A stretch of DNA of 64,000 nt from Ancylobacter novellus DSM 506 (GCF_000092925.1 NC_014217.1:310001-374000), one strand, 5' to 3'; counted from the first letter of the stretch, positions 52,078 to 60,857 are shown. The notes: a model not told the origin generated them from the letters alone. Numbers and translations: made by a program.

Positions 52078-52908
52078 TCAAGGGCGAACCTTCGCCTCGA
52101 CGATGACGGCGCCATCCTGGTCGCGCGCCCACAGGCGATACCCATCCCCGTCGCCCGCGCCTTCGAGATGGATGGTCGTGCCGGCAAAGACCGGCCGCAT
52201 CGCGCGGAATGAGAAGCCGCCGACCGCAAATTTCGGCCGCTCCTTGCGGAAGGCCTCGATCAGCAAGGTCGCCGTCAACTGCCCATGCACGACCAGTCCC
52301 GGATAGCCCTCGACCTGCCTTGCATAGGGTTCGTCATAGTGGATGCGGTGGGCGTTGAACGTCACCGCCGAGTAACGGAACAGCAGCCGGGAATCCGGCG
52401 TCACCTCTTGCGACCAGAGGGCGCCGTCGGGCGCCGGCTGCGGCGGGGAAGGCGGCTCGCCGGGCGAGGGCGCGTCGCGATAGACCAGCGTCTGTGTCTC
52501 GGAGAGCATCAGCATGCCGCTCCTGAGATAGGAGTGCTCCACGGTGACGAAGGCGAGCGTGCCGGTCCGGCCGCTCTTGGACGACACATTGGCGATCCGC
52601 GAGCGCTTCTCGACCTCGTCGCCGACGCATATCGGGCGGTGATAGGTCATGTCGCTCGCCGCCCACATGCGGCGCGGCAGTTCGATGGGGGGCAGAAAGC
52701 CTCCGCGCTCGGGATGCCCGTCCGCACCGAGGCGTGACTGCGGAGCGAGCGGCTGGAAATAGAGCCACTGCCCGGTCGGCGGCAGGGCCGTCCCGGCTTG
52801 AACCGCTTCATTCTGATCCAGTGCCGCGCGCAGGCCGGCGAGCGGCCAGCCATCAAGCCGGGCGGCCGACGTTTCCATGCGGCCGATCCACGCGTCGAGC
52901 CCCGTCAT
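52078..52908 (-). CDS. HTD2/MaoC-type hot-dog acyl-CoA hydratase (mesaconyl-C4-CoA hydratase-like)
   Basis: 276 residues from MTGLDAWIGRMETSA with GGGAGG upstream. The N-terminal FAS1-like dehydratase half has PPIELPRRMWAASDMTYHRP; the C-terminal hot-dog half has the catalytic motif NAHRIHYDEPYARQ and GYPGLVVHGQLTATLL. The arrangement is that of the HTD2 family, whose studied bacterial members hydrate C4/C5 enoyl-CoAs such as mesaconyl-C4-CoA. Divergent from the BCCP gene with operator site 1 between them. With the CitE-like lyase it could form a hydrate-and-cleave pair. Confidence 0.82.
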   Translation of the reverse strand: MTGLDAWIGRMETSAARLDGWPLAGLRAALDQNEAVQAGTALPPTGQWLYFQPLAPQSRLGADGHPERGGFLPPIELPRRMWAASDMTYHRPICVGDEVEKRSRIANVSSKSGRTGTLAFVTVEHSYLRSGMLMLSETQTLVYRDAPSPGEPPSPPQPAPDGALWSQEVTPDSRLLFRYSAVTFNAHRIHYDEPYARQVEGYPGLVVHGQLTATLLIEAFRKERPKFAVGGFSFRAMRPVFAGTTIHLEGAGDGDGYRLWARDQDGAVIVEAKVRP

Positions 52909-52927
52909 CGCATTCCTCCCATTTATC

Positions 52928-52947
52928 GTAGTTGTCATTGCAACTAC
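52928..52947. promoter_or_regulatory. Palindromic operator, site 1
   Basis: GTAGTTG (52928-52934) and CAACTAC (52941-52947) are perfect 7-bp inverted arms with a 6-base spacer TCATTG. It overlaps the -35 element of the BCCP gene and lies 20 bases before the divergent hydratase start. The same site, 16 of 20 bases identical, occurs at 60527 in the other divergent promoter of the locus. The TrmB-type regulator at 54589 is the obvious candidate ligand. Confidence 0.75.
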
Positions 52948-52966
52948 TAATGCGGCACCCTAGAAT
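52938..52966 (+). promoter_or_regulatory. Promoter of the BCCP-accC-trmB unit
   Basis: TTGCAA (52938-52943), 17 bases, TAGAAT (52961-52966). The -35 box lies within operator site 1, so a bound regulator would block or contact RNA polymerase. Predicted start near 52973, 33 bases before the BCCP ATG. Confidence 0.6.
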
Positions 52967-53005
52967 GAACGTCAATGCCCGCAGGCGGGCCTCACGGAGG
53001 AAACG

Positions 53006-53227
53006 ATGGCAAAGGTCGACATCAAAACAGAAATCACGGGCAACGTCTGGAAGATCGAGAAAGCGGTCGGCGAGCAGGTCGGCGAGGAGGATGTGATCCT
53101 CATCCTCGAGTCGATGAAGATGGAGATCCCCGTCTCGGCGCCGGAGGACGGTGTGATCATCGAAATCCTCGTTGCCGAAGGTGACACCGTGACCGAGGGC
53201 ACCGTCGTTGCCCGCATCGAGGCCTGA
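53006..53227 (+). CDS. Biotin carboxyl carrier protein (free-standing)
   Basis: 73 residues, a single biotinyl/lipoyl hammerhead domain. The biotinylation motif ESMKMEIPVSAPEDG has the target Lys between two Met residues; GNVWKIEKAVGEQV opens the domain. It is much shorter than AccB (about 155 residues) and is not fused to the biotin carboxylase as in proteobacterial PccA or MccA. It carries CO2 from AccC to the carboxyltransferase encoded at 57764. GGAGGAAAC lies upstream. Three bases separate it from accC. Confidence 0.92.
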   Translation: MAKVDIKTEITGNVWKIEKAVGEQVGEEDVILILESMKMEIPVSAPEDGVIIEILVAEGDTVTEGTVVARIEA

Positions 53228-53230
53228 ACG

Positions 53231-54592
53231 ATGAAGAAAATCCTCGTTGCCAACCGGGGTGAGATCGCCTGCCGCGTCTTCCGTTCGAGCCGCGCCCTCG
53301 GTCTCTCGAACGTCGCCGTCTATTCCGACGCTGATGCGGAGAGTGCCCATGTCGAGGCCGCGGACCAGTCCGTCGGCGTGGGGCCTGCGCCGGCGCGCGA
53401 GAGCTATCTGCGCGTGGAGAAGGTGCTGGACGCCGCTCGCGAGACCGGCGCCGATGCGATCCACCCCGGCTACGGCTTCCTGTCCGAGAATGCGGAATTC
53501 GCGCAGAGCGTCATCGACGCGGGGCTGATTTGGATCGGCCCCTCGCCGGAGACCATCCGCCAGATGGGCGACAAGCAGCGCGCCCGGCAGATCGCCGAGG
53601 CCGCCGGCGTGCCCGTGGTTCCGGGAAGCATCCGCTTCGAGCCCGGCATGCTGGAAGGGCTGGAGCCAGCCGCCGAGGCTGTCGGCTATCCGCTGCTGGT
53701 CAAGGCGGCGGGCGGCGGCGGCGGCATCGGCATGCGGCGCGTCGATGGCCCGGACAAGCTGACCGACATCGTCGTGGCGACCCAGTCGATGGCGCAGAAA
53801 TCCTTCGGCAATGGAGCGGTCTTCCTCGAACGCTTCGTGCCCAAGGCGCGCCATGTGGAAATCCAGGTGTTCGGCTTCGGCGACGGCCGCGCCATCCATC
53901 TGTTCGAGCGCGACTGCTCGTTGCAGCGCCGCTTCCAGAAGGTGATCGAGGAAGCCCGCGCGCCGGGCCTGCCGCCTCATGTCACCGACGCCATGGCCGC
54001 CGCCGCGGTGAGGCTGTGCGAGGCGACCCGCTACAGCGGCGCCGGCACCGTCGAGTTCATCGTCGACGCGGGGACCTTCGAGTTCTTCTTCCTCGAGATG
54101 AACACGCGCATCCAGGTCGAGCATCCCGTCACGGAGATGATCACCGGCCGCGATCTCGTCGCCATGCAGATCGAGCTCGCGCGCGGTTCGCTCGCCTTCA
54201 TCCCGCAGGCCGAGATCAAGACGCATGGCCATGCCATCGAGTGCCGGCTCTATGCGGAGGATCCGAACAAGATGTTCATGCCGGCGCCGGGCCCTCTCGC
54301 CACCTTCCGGCCGCCGACGGGCATGGCGCATCTGCGGATCGACAGCGGCTACCGCGAGGGCGACGTCGTGACGCCGTTCTACGACCCGATGGTGGCCAAG
54401 GTCGTCGCCTGGGGCGAGGACCGGGAGGAGGCACGCCGGCGCGCGGTCGAGGCGCTGCGGGCGTTTTCCATTGACGGCATTCGCAGTAATCGCCATTTCC
54501 TGCTGGCGTGTCTGGGCGACGAGAACTTTGTCAGCGGTGACGTCCACACTGGCTTCATCGACGCCCATCGCATGCGCCTGCTGGCCGCGTGA
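53231..54592 (+). CDS. Biotin carboxylase subunit of an acyl-CoA carboxylase
   Basis: 453 residues. KKILVANRGEIACRVFRSSR starts the pre-ATP-grasp domain; the ATP-binding loop is KAAGGGGGIGMRRV; the catalytic region EMNTRIQVEHPVTEMITG is conserved. The end around residue 450 means it has no fused BCCP, matching the separate 73-residue carrier just upstream. It carboxylates biotin with bicarbonate and ATP. The primary AccC for fatty acid synthesis is presumably elsewhere, since this copy lies in a catabolic locus. Overlaps the trmB-like gene by 4 bases. Confidence 0.94.
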   Translation: MKKILVANRGEIACRVFRSSRALGLSNVAVYSDADAESAHVEAADQSVGVGPAPARESYLRVEKVLDAARETGADAIHPGYGFLSENAEFAQSVIDAGLIWIGPSPETIRQMGDKQRARQIAEAAGVPVVPGSIRFEPGMLEGLEPAAEAVGYPLLVKAAGGGGGIGMRRVDGPDKLTDIVVATQSMAQKSFGNGAVFLERFVPKARHVEIQVFGFGDGRAIHLFERDCSLQRRFQKVIEEARAPGLPPHVTDAMAAAAVRLCEATRYSGAGTVEFIVDAGTFEFFFLEMNTRIQVEHPVTEMITGRDLVAMQIELARGSLAFIPQAEIKTHGHAIECRLYAEDPNKMFMPAPGPLATFRPPTGMAHLRIDSGYREGDVVTPFYDPMVAKVVAWGEDREEARRRAVEALRAFSIDGIRSNRHFLLACLGDENFVSGDVHTGFIDAHRMRLLAA

Positions 54593-55500
54593 AGACATAC
54601 CGGGCAAAAGTGTCATTGGAGACCACATTGGCAGGCAAGCTGGCCATAGCGGCAAATGAATCGGATGACCTCCTCGCCGATCTGAAGCGGCTCGGGTTCA
54701 CCGAGTACGAGGCGAAGATCTACATCCAGTTGCTGCGCATGCCGCCCTCGACCGCCTATGAGATCTCGAAAGGCGCCAATGTCCCGCGCCCGAACACCTA
54801 TCACGCGCTGGAAGCGCTGGCGCAGCGCGGCGCCGTGCTTCCGGTGAGCGAGAATCCGGTGCGCTATGTGGCGGCACCGCCCAACGATTTCCTGGCTGCG
54901 CTTTCCAACCAGACCCGCGCTCTGTGCGCGGATCTTTCCGAGCGCCTCTCCTCAATCGCTCCTTCGTCGAAGGGCGAATATGTCTGGATGCTCAGAGGCG
55001 AAGGCAACGTCCACTCCAAGATCGACACGCTGATCGAGGAAAGCGACACCTCGATCTGGATCAAGGCCAGCGATACGGTGCTACGCCGCCACAAAGAGGC
55101 GCTGCGGAAGGCCGCGGCCCGCGGGATCGAGATCTTCATCGTCCTGTTCGGGCCGGATGCCGAGGAGTTCCGCTTCGGCCCAACCTGCCGGGTCTACATC
55201 CATGAGGGCAACGGCGTGCGTATGGGCACGACGGACAATCTTTTCACCGTTTCGATCGATCACATCGAGACGCTGACGGCCACCGTGGAGGGCGAGGTGG
55301 TCGCCGCCTATACTCGCAACGGACCCATCGTGAATCTCGCGGAATCGCTGGTGCGCCACGACTATTACATGGCGGAGATATTCGCCCGCCTGGGGCCACA
55401 GATCGACGAGGCGTTCGGCCCCTATCTGCGCGACCTACGCCTCGCCTGCTTCTCGCCCGAACAGGCCGCCTCGTTCAAGAAGCGCACCGGTCTTAGCTGA
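54589..55500 (+). CDS. TrmB-type transcriptional regulator
   Basis: 303 residues from a GTG overlapping the accC stop. A winged helix-turn-helix (about 34-95) reads LGFTEYEAKIYIQLLRMPPS and then GANVPRPNTYHALEALAQRG, the TrmB family signature. A C-terminal region (about 120-260) with SIWIKASDTVLRRHKEALRK and GIEIFIVLFG is the phospholipase-D-like/TrmB ligand domain. TrmB regulators are most frequent in archaea and sense sugars; the ligand here is unknown. It is the only regulator in the locus and the natural candidate to bind the shared palindrome. Confidence 0.85.
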   Translation: MKTYRAKVSLETTLAGKLAIAANESDDLLADLKRLGFTEYEAKIYIQLLRMPPSTAYEISKGANVPRPNTYHALEALAQRGAVLPVSENPVRYVAAPPNDFLAALSNQTRALCADLSERLSSIAPSSKGEYVWMLRGEGNVHSKIDTLIEESDTSIWIKASDTVLRRHKEALRKAAARGIEIFIVLFGPDAEEFRFGPTCRVYIHEGNGVRMGTTDNLFTVSIDHIETLTATVEGEVVAAYTRNGPIVNLAESLVRHDYYMAEIFARLGPQIDEAFGPYLRDLRLACFSPEQAASFKKRTGLS

Positions 55501-55527
55501 CATTCCGGAACGTTCAGCCGGGCTCGT

Positions 55528-55551
55528 AGGGGCGGTCCTCGGACCGCCCCT
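55528..55551. terminator. Bidirectional hairpin between convergent genes
   Basis: AGGGGCGGTCC (55528-55538), TC, GGACCGCCCCT (55541-55551) form a perfect 11-bp stem with a minimal loop, between the ends of the trmB-like gene and the acyl-CoA synthetase gene. There is no long U-run; termination in both directions is inferred from position. Confidence 0.6.
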
Positions 55552-55557
55552 CGTTGT

Positions 55558-57753
55558 TCAACGCCCATTCAGTCGCCGCTCGAGATGCCCGATGCCGGCG
55601 AGAGCCTTCGCCGCCGGCGCGATCTCGTCGAAGACCGGCACGCCGATGGCGCGGGCCTTCTCGCGATAATGGCGCCGGCGATCGTCGAGCGCCGCCGAGC
55701 CGTCCGTGCGCAGGGCCAGGGCGAAATGCGGCCCTCCGGGCCATTTCTCCTTGGTCTGTCCCACCACCGTGAACAGGTTGTCGATGGGGTCTACCGAACC
55801 GCGTCCGACGAAGGCGGACAGGTTGAGGTGCATCAGCACGGCATCGGGATGGGCGTGGCCATAGACGATGTCGAGGATTTCGCCGGCGACGAAGCCGTCC
55901 TTCTCCTGCAGCGTGCGCACCGGCGTGTCGATCGGGTTGGCGACGCTGGTGCCCGGCGGAAGCTTCATCGCCTCCAGCAGGCGGCGTGCTTCCTCGCCAT
56001 AGGGCGCCACCTCCAGCCCGGCACCCGCGAAGGCGTCCGTACCCAGCACGCTCGATCCGCCGCCATTGCCGAACAGGGTGACGGTGCGGGTGGGATGGTC
56101 CGGATGAAGGTCGAAATGCTGCAGCGCCAGCAGCAGGTCGATGAACTCGTCCACCGTGGCGACGAGGACGGCGGGCGTCTGCTTCTGCAGCGCTTCCCAC
56201 GCCTTCTCGTCGCCCGCGAGCGCGCCGGTGTGCGAGGCGGCGGCCAGCCGTCCGAGAGCCGAGCGCCCGCCCTTGAGGATGACGACCGGCTTGCTCGCCT
56301 TCTTCAGCTGCTCGTAGAAGGCGCGCCCGTGCTTTACGTCCTCCATGTAGATGCCGATGGCCCGGGTCTGCGGATCGGCGAGGTAATAGGCCAGCAGCTC
56401 ATGCGGCTCCACATCGGCACTGTTGCCGATGGTCACCGCGCCGCTGAAGCGCAGGCCCCGCCATTCGCCGCGCTTGATGATGTCCGTCGTCAGTCCGCCC
56501 GACTGCGAAATCACACCGATCGTGCCGACTTCCTTCGGCGCCTCGGCCGGAAAGGTGAGACCGCCGCGGGGGGAATAGGTTCCGAGGCAGTTCGGCCCCA
56601 AGATCCGCGCTCCGCCCGTGCGCCCGCCCTCGACGAGCGCGTCCTGAAGCGCCTTCCCGTCTTCCAGCTCACCGAAGCCGGAGGAGATGACCTGAGCGAT
56701 GCGGCAGCGCCCGCCGGCAGCGGCGAGGATGCCGGGAATACGTTCGGCGCCGACGGCGATATAGGCGTAGTCCACCGGCTCGGGCGTGTCGGCGAGGCTC
56801 GGATAGGCCTTCAGCCCCTCGATCTCTTCGGCCGCCGGATGGATGGGGTAGATGCTGCCCTCGTAGCCGAAGGCCTTCATCCGGCGGATGAAGGTGTTGG
56901 CGATGGCGACGTCCTTGGTCGAAGCGCCGAGCACCGCCACGGTGCGCGGCTCGAACAGCGGGCGGAAAGCGTCGAGCGGGGACGCGTCTGGCGCTTCGAA
57001 GGCAATGTCCGCTTCCGCCTGCGGTGTCAGGATCACTCGCGCGTCGACGGCCACCGCGCCGTTCTGCGAGGCGATCACCGGATTGAGGTCGAGCTCGGCT
57101 ATGTCGGCCTGATGGCGCATCAACAGGCCACCTGCACCGCCGATGCGCAGCATGATGTCGATGAGCGCCGCCTTGTCGATGCCCGCCTCGCCGCGCGCGC
57201 CGTCCAGCAGGGCATGGCCCTTCAGCTCGGCCAGCATCTCCTCGGCATCCTTCGCCTCGATCGGGCAGATGCGGAAGGAGATGTCGCGCAGCACTTCGAC
57301 GAAGATGCCGCCGAGCCCGACCATGATCATCGGGCCGAACTGGGGATCGCGATAGCCGCCGATGACGATCTCGCGGCCGGACGGCATCATCTCCTCGACC
57401 AGCCAGCCATCGACCTTGGCGGCGGCGATCAGGGGCTTCGCCGCCATCGCTTCCACCGCCGCACGCACGGCGTCGGCGTCGGCCAGACGAAGGGCGACGC
57501 CGCCGGCATCGGACTTGTGCAGGATGTCGGGCGAGACGACCTTCACGACGAAGGGCCCGTCGAGCTCTCCGGCGATCTCAGCCGCCTGAACGACGTCCGC
57601 CGCGAAGCGCGAACGCGGCACGCGCACGCCGAAATCGGCCAGCAGCGCCTTGCCGGCCGCCTCATCGAGGCTGCCGCGTCCATTGGCGCGCGCCTCGGCG
57701 ATGAGCGCTTCCCCGCGGGCCGCGCGTAAGGTGTGGGTATCCTGAACGGTCAT
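55558..57753 (-). CDS. ADP-forming acyl-CoA synthetase, fused, beta-alpha order
   Basis: 731 residues. The ATP-grasp (beta) part comes first (about 20-235, FVVKVVSPDILHKSDAGGVA, IMVGLGGIFVEVLRD). The CoA-binding and succinyl-CoA-ligase-like (alpha) part follows (from PLFEPRTVAVLGASTKDVAI), with the phosphorylated His in AAASHTGALAGDE and GPNCLGTYSP. The fused family more often has alpha before beta. It forms acyl-CoA and ADP from acid, ATP and CoA, or the reverse, saving energy against AMP-forming ligases. It ends the mle-pccB-acs unit, 10 bases after pccB. Substrate unknown. Confidence 0.9.
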   Translation of the reverse strand: MTVQDTHTLRAARGEALIAEARANGRGSLDEAAGKALLADFGVRVPRSRFAADVVQAAEIAGELDGPFVVKVVSPDILHKSDAGGVALRLADADAVRAAVEAMAAKPLIAAAKVDGWLVEEMMPSGREIVIGGYRDPQFGPMIMVGLGGIFVEVLRDISFRICPIEAKDAEEMLAELKGHALLDGARGEAGIDKAALIDIMLRIGGAGGLLMRHQADIAELDLNPVIASQNGAVAVDARVILTPQAEADIAFEAPDASPLDAFRPLFEPRTVAVLGASTKDVAIANTFIRRMKAFGYEGSIYPIHPAAEEIEGLKAYPSLADTPEPVDYAYIAVGAERIPGILAAAGGRCRIAQVISSGFGELEDGKALQDALVEGGRTGGARILGPNCLGTYSPRGGLTFPAEAPKEVGTIGVISQSGGLTTDIIKRGEWRGLRFSGAVTIGNSADVEPHELLAYYLADPQTRAIGIYMEDVKHGRAFYEQLKKASKPVVILKGGRSALGRLAAASHTGALAGDEKAWEALQKQTPAVLVATVDEFIDLLLALQHFDLHPDHPTRTVTLFGNGGGSSVLGTDAFAGAGLEVAPYGEEARRLLEAMKLPPGTSVANPIDTPVRTLQEKDGFVAGEILDIVYGHAHPDAVLMHLNLSAFVGRGSVDPIDNLFTVVGQTKEKWPGGPHFALALRTDGSAALDDRRRHYREKARAIGVPVFDEIAPAAKALAGIGHLERRLNGR

Positions 57754-57763
57754 GATCGGCCCC

Positions 57764-59314
57764 TCAATAGCTCGTCGGCCAGGTGCGCATCAGGTGCTGG
57801 CCCAGGCCGCCCGAGCGCCGGCGACGCTGGATGTCCAGCATGCGGATGACCCAGGCGCGGGTCTCCTGGGGCTTCACCACGTCCTGCGCGGAGAAGATGC
57901 GGGCCATGTCCCAGATTTCGAGGTCCTTCTGGATATGCGCCAGCGCGTCCTCGAAGCCCTCCTGCCCGGCGGTGAGATTGTGGACGATGCTGGTGGCGAA
58001 CACCGGGTCCATGAAGCTCACTTCGGCGGTCGGCCAGGCAATCATCGCGTCGTTGTGGGCGCCGCCGCCCATCGCGACATAGGCGCGCCCATAGGCCTTG
58101 CGGCACAGCACGGTGACCGAGGGCACCGTGGTCAGGCAGGTGGCGTTCATGAAGTTCATGATGTGGCCCGGCGCGCCGCGCCGCTCGGCCTCGGTGCCGA
58201 CGACGAAGCCGGGCGTGTCGACGAGGCGCACGATCGGCAGGTTGAAGCTGTCGCACAGCACGGTGAGGTCGATGATCTTGCGGCAGGCTTCCGCCGAGAG
58301 CGCCCCGCCGCCGACCTGGGGGTTGTTGGCGACGACGCCCACCGCCTGCCCGTTGAGCCGGGCAAGACCCACCACCGCCGACTTGCCGAAGCGGGCCTTG
58401 ACCTCGAAGAAGCTGTCGCGATCGAAGATCACCTCGATGATCTTCTTCATGTTGTAGACTTGCGTGCGCTTCTCCGGCAGCACGGCGAGGATGCGGTCCT
58501 GATCCTCGCCCGATCCCTCGGTGACGGGCGCATTAGGTGCGAGCTCGCCATTGTGGCTCGGCATGTAGGAGAGGAACTGGCGGATCACCGCCATCGCCTC
58601 GGCATCGGTGTCGACGAAATAGTCGATGAGGCCGGTCTGCTCGGCATGCAGCCGCCAGCCGCCGAGCTCTTCGAGGTCGACCTTCTCGCCGATGGCCATG
58701 GACACGAGGCGCGGGCTCGACACCGACATGATCGAGCCCTTCTTCATCACCGCGAAGTCGGCGCAGCAGCAAAGCCAGGCGGACGAGCCGAAGGAGGTGT
58801 CGAGCGCGGCCGCGACCCACGGCGTGTCCCGCATGCGCTTGAACTGGGTGGTGTCGTTGCCGAGCAGCGCTCCCATGCCCTTAGAACCCATGGCGTCGGG
58901 AAGGCGCGCGCCGGTGGACTCTCCGATATGGAGGAAGGGCATGCCCCGCTCGGTGCAGGTGCGACGGATATAGCCCATCTTCTTCGAGTTGGTGGCGCTG
59001 GTGGAGGCGCCCTTGGTGGTGAAGTCGTTCACCACCACGCCGACGTCCCGCGCCTCGATCCTGCCGAAGCCGGTGATCTTGCCGTCGCGGGGCGTCGCCT
59101 CGACATCGGCGTCGAACACGCCGGAAGCGCCGAGCAGCCCGACCTCGAAGAAGCTGCCGGGGTCGACGAGAGCGTCCAGCCGCTCCTTGGCATTGAGCTG
59201 GCCGCGCTCGGCGCGCTTGGCCAGTTTATCCAGCCCACCCATGCGCCGCGCCTGCGTGCGGCGCTCGTCGAGTTTCTCGAGCATTACGTCGTGAGGCATC
59301 TTGGAATCCTGCAT
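57764..59314 (-). CDS. Acyl-CoA carboxylase carboxyltransferase subunit (PccB/MccB type)
   Basis: 516 residues. The two crotonase-fold halves are visible: the N-half with LHIGESTGARLPDAMGSKG and FGSSAWLCCCADFAVMKKGS, the C-half with VDTPGFVVGTEAERRGAPGH and YVAMGGGAHNDAMIAWPTAE. It transfers CO2 from biotin to an acyl-CoA. Family members handle propionyl-, methylcrotonyl-, geranyl- or glutaconyl-CoA; the substrate is not readable here. Its partners AccC and BCCP are encoded from the other strand at 53006-54592, an unusual split of a carboxylase over two transcription units. Confidence 0.92.
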   Translation of the reverse strand: MQDSKMPHDVMLEKLDERRTQARRMGGLDKLAKRAERGQLNAKERLDALVDPGSFFEVGLLGASGVFDADVEATPRDGKITGFGRIEARDVGVVVNDFTTKGASTSATNSKKMGYIRRTCTERGMPFLHIGESTGARLPDAMGSKGMGALLGNDTTQFKRMRDTPWVAAALDTSFGSSAWLCCCADFAVMKKGSIMSVSSPRLVSMAIGEKVDLEELGGWRLHAEQTGLIDYFVDTDAEAMAVIRQFLSYMPSHNGELAPNAPVTEGSGEDQDRILAVLPEKRTQVYNMKKIIEVIFDRDSFFEVKARFGKSAVVGLARLNGQAVGVVANNPQVGGGALSAEACRKIIDLTVLCDSFNLPIVRLVDTPGFVVGTEAERRGAPGHIMNFMNATCLTTVPSVTVLCRKAYGRAYVAMGGGAHNDAMIAWPTAEVSFMDPVFATSIVHNLTAGQEGFEDALAHIQKDLEIWDMARIFSAQDVVKPQETRAWVIRMLDIQRRRRSGGLGQHLMRTWPTSY

Positions 59315-59354
59315 CTTGCTGAGGACGTCACCGATCGGAGTGTCGGCAGGCGCG

Positions 59355-60431
59355 TCAGGCGGCTACGTCGTGGGTCGCGATGGTGGCGCGCTCGACCGCC
59401 GCGCGATCGAGCTGCGGGCGATAGCCGGCGGGCATGCGGACCTCGCCGCTCTCGAAGGGAAGCGGGTTCTCGAAGAGGCCGGTCTTCGGCTTCAGGAAGC
59501 CGTTGAACTCGCCGGCATTGTCGACCGTGTCACGCGCGACGCAGGCCTCCAGCCAGCCCTGCACCTCGCTGCCCAGGCCGTCGCCCAATACCGGGCTCAT
59601 GCCGTGCGCCCGGACCGCATTGAGGCCGTCGGCCAGACGCTGGAGGCTGCCGAAGCGCTTGAGCTTGAGCTTGCAGAAGCCGACCCTCTCGATCTTCGCC
59701 GCGCGCTCGATATCGCCGAGGGTGCAGATGGGCTCGTCGAGCATCAGCGGCACGGTCGAGGCGGCGGCGACCGCGGCATTCGCCTCCCAGTCGTCGGAAT
59801 CGCAGGGCTGCTCGAACAGCTCGATGCCGGCGGGATCGAGCCGCGAGGCGAAGGCGATGCCCTGTTCGCGGCTGAACGCGCGGTTCGCGTCGAGGCGCAG
59901 CGTGGCGCGCCCGGAAACGACCTGCTGGATGGCGGCGACGCGCGCCAGATCGGCGTCTACGTCCTTGCCGACCTTCACCTTGAAGGTGCGAAAACCCTCG
60001 CCGATCCATTTCTCGACCTCGGCGGCGATCGCCTCCGGCTCCAGGGCGTTGATGGGCGTCAGAAGCGGCTGGCTGCGGGTGTCGGTGACGTCCAGCAACT
60101 CGCTGCCTTCGAGCACCTCGATGGCGGCGGTGAGAGCGGTGGCGGCGACTTTGCTCTTCGCGAAATCGGCGAGGACGATCTCCTTCGCATCCGCCGGCGC
60201 CTTGCCGATGATCGCGTCCATCTTCGCCAGGCAGAACGCCCAGCCTCCCTCCCGGGTCTCCGAGCTCGAGCCGGGAGAAATATGAGCATCGGCGAAGCCC
60301 GTGCAGCCGTCGCTGTCCTCGACCTCCACCAGATACGGCTCGAATTCATCGAAGGTCCGGTAGGACAGGCGATAGGGCCGGATCAATGGCAGCCGAAGGC
60401 GGCTGAGACGTATGCGTCGCAGGCGGCTCAT
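59355..60431 (-). CDS. Enolase-superfamily (mandelate racemase/muconate lactonizing type) enzyme
   Basis: 358 residues from MSRLRRIRLSRLRLPL with GAGGAA upstream; a longer start at 60506 crosses operator site 2. After the capping domain come the barrel residues: KVKVGKD (K-x-K general base), LRLDANRAF (Asp ligand), IELFEQPC (Glu), LMLDEPIC (Asp/Glu) and CKLKLKRFGSL (second Lys). The two-Lys layout is the muconate lactonizing/dipeptide epimerase/o-succinylbenzoate synthase subgroup, not the His-Asp sugar-acid dehydratases. It likely isomerises or cycloisomerises a carboxylate before CoA activation. First gene of the minus-strand unit. Confidence 0.85.
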   Translation of the reverse strand: MSRLRRIRLSRLRLPLIRPYRLSYRTFDEFEPYLVEVEDSDGCTGFADAHISPGSSSETREGGWAFCLAKMDAIIGKAPADAKEIVLADFAKSKVAATALTAAIEVLEGSELLDVTDTRSQPLLTPINALEPEAIAAEVEKWIGEGFRTFKVKVGKDVDADLARVAAIQQVVSGRATLRLDANRAFSREQGIAFASRLDPAGIELFEQPCDSDDWEANAAVAAASTVPLMLDEPICTLGDIERAAKIERVGFCKLKLKRFGSLQRLADGLNAVRAHGMSPVLGDGLGSEVQGWLEACVARDTVDNAGEFNGFLKPKTGLFENPLPFESGEVRMPAGYRPQLDRAAVERATIATHDVAA

Positions 60432-60857
60432 GGTGGCGTTTCCTCGATTGCGGCGCCTGCACCGACACGCCTTCTCCGGCGCGCGGCGTTCAGCCGCCAA
60501 TGACAATTTCAGGCTCGTTTTGATTAGTTGTTGCTATTGCTACTACGAACTTTTAAGGTGCGCAATGTGGATCATTCGATCCCGGTGTCGATCGCTTCGA
60601 TGTCGTGAAAAAGCGACGGAGAAGCCGCACCGCGAGAGGATTTCCGTCGCAGCTGAAATGTCGAGCGGGCGGCCTGCGACAAGTGCCCCATGCACACTCA
60701 CCTCATACTGAGTGGTATGGGCAAACTTAACGGAAACACTACACGCACGATCGACGCCAATCGTCGTGCGGATAAGCCGAAGGATACTTGGAAAGGTTCA
60801 GCCGAAGGCCAGGATAGAGCCCGCAATAAAGGGCCTCCGAAACTAGGGAGAACGATC
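60432..60857. other. 426-base divergent regulatory region
   Basis: Between the enolase-superfamily gene and tctC no protein gene is apparent. The region has lower GC content than its neighbours around 60515-60560, carrying operator site 2 and the flanking TTTTAAGG. It is expected to hold the promoters of both the mle-pccB-acs and the tctCBA units. A clean -35/-10 pair could not be fixed by eye. Confidence 0.5.
60527..60546. promoter_or_regulatory. Palindromic operator, site 2
   Basis: GTTGTTG (60527-60533), CTATTG, CTACTAC (60540-60546): an imperfect dyad of the same 7-6-7 design as site 1, with 16 of 20 positions identical in the same orientation (ATTG in the spacer is shared). It lies 96 bases upstream of the enolase-superfamily gene and 312 bases before tctC. 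Confidence 0.7.

Noticed and set aside
55585..57729. 714-codon plus-strand frame opposite the acyl-CoA synthetase
   Set aside because: Antisense shadow; the synthetase on the other strand has all family motifs.
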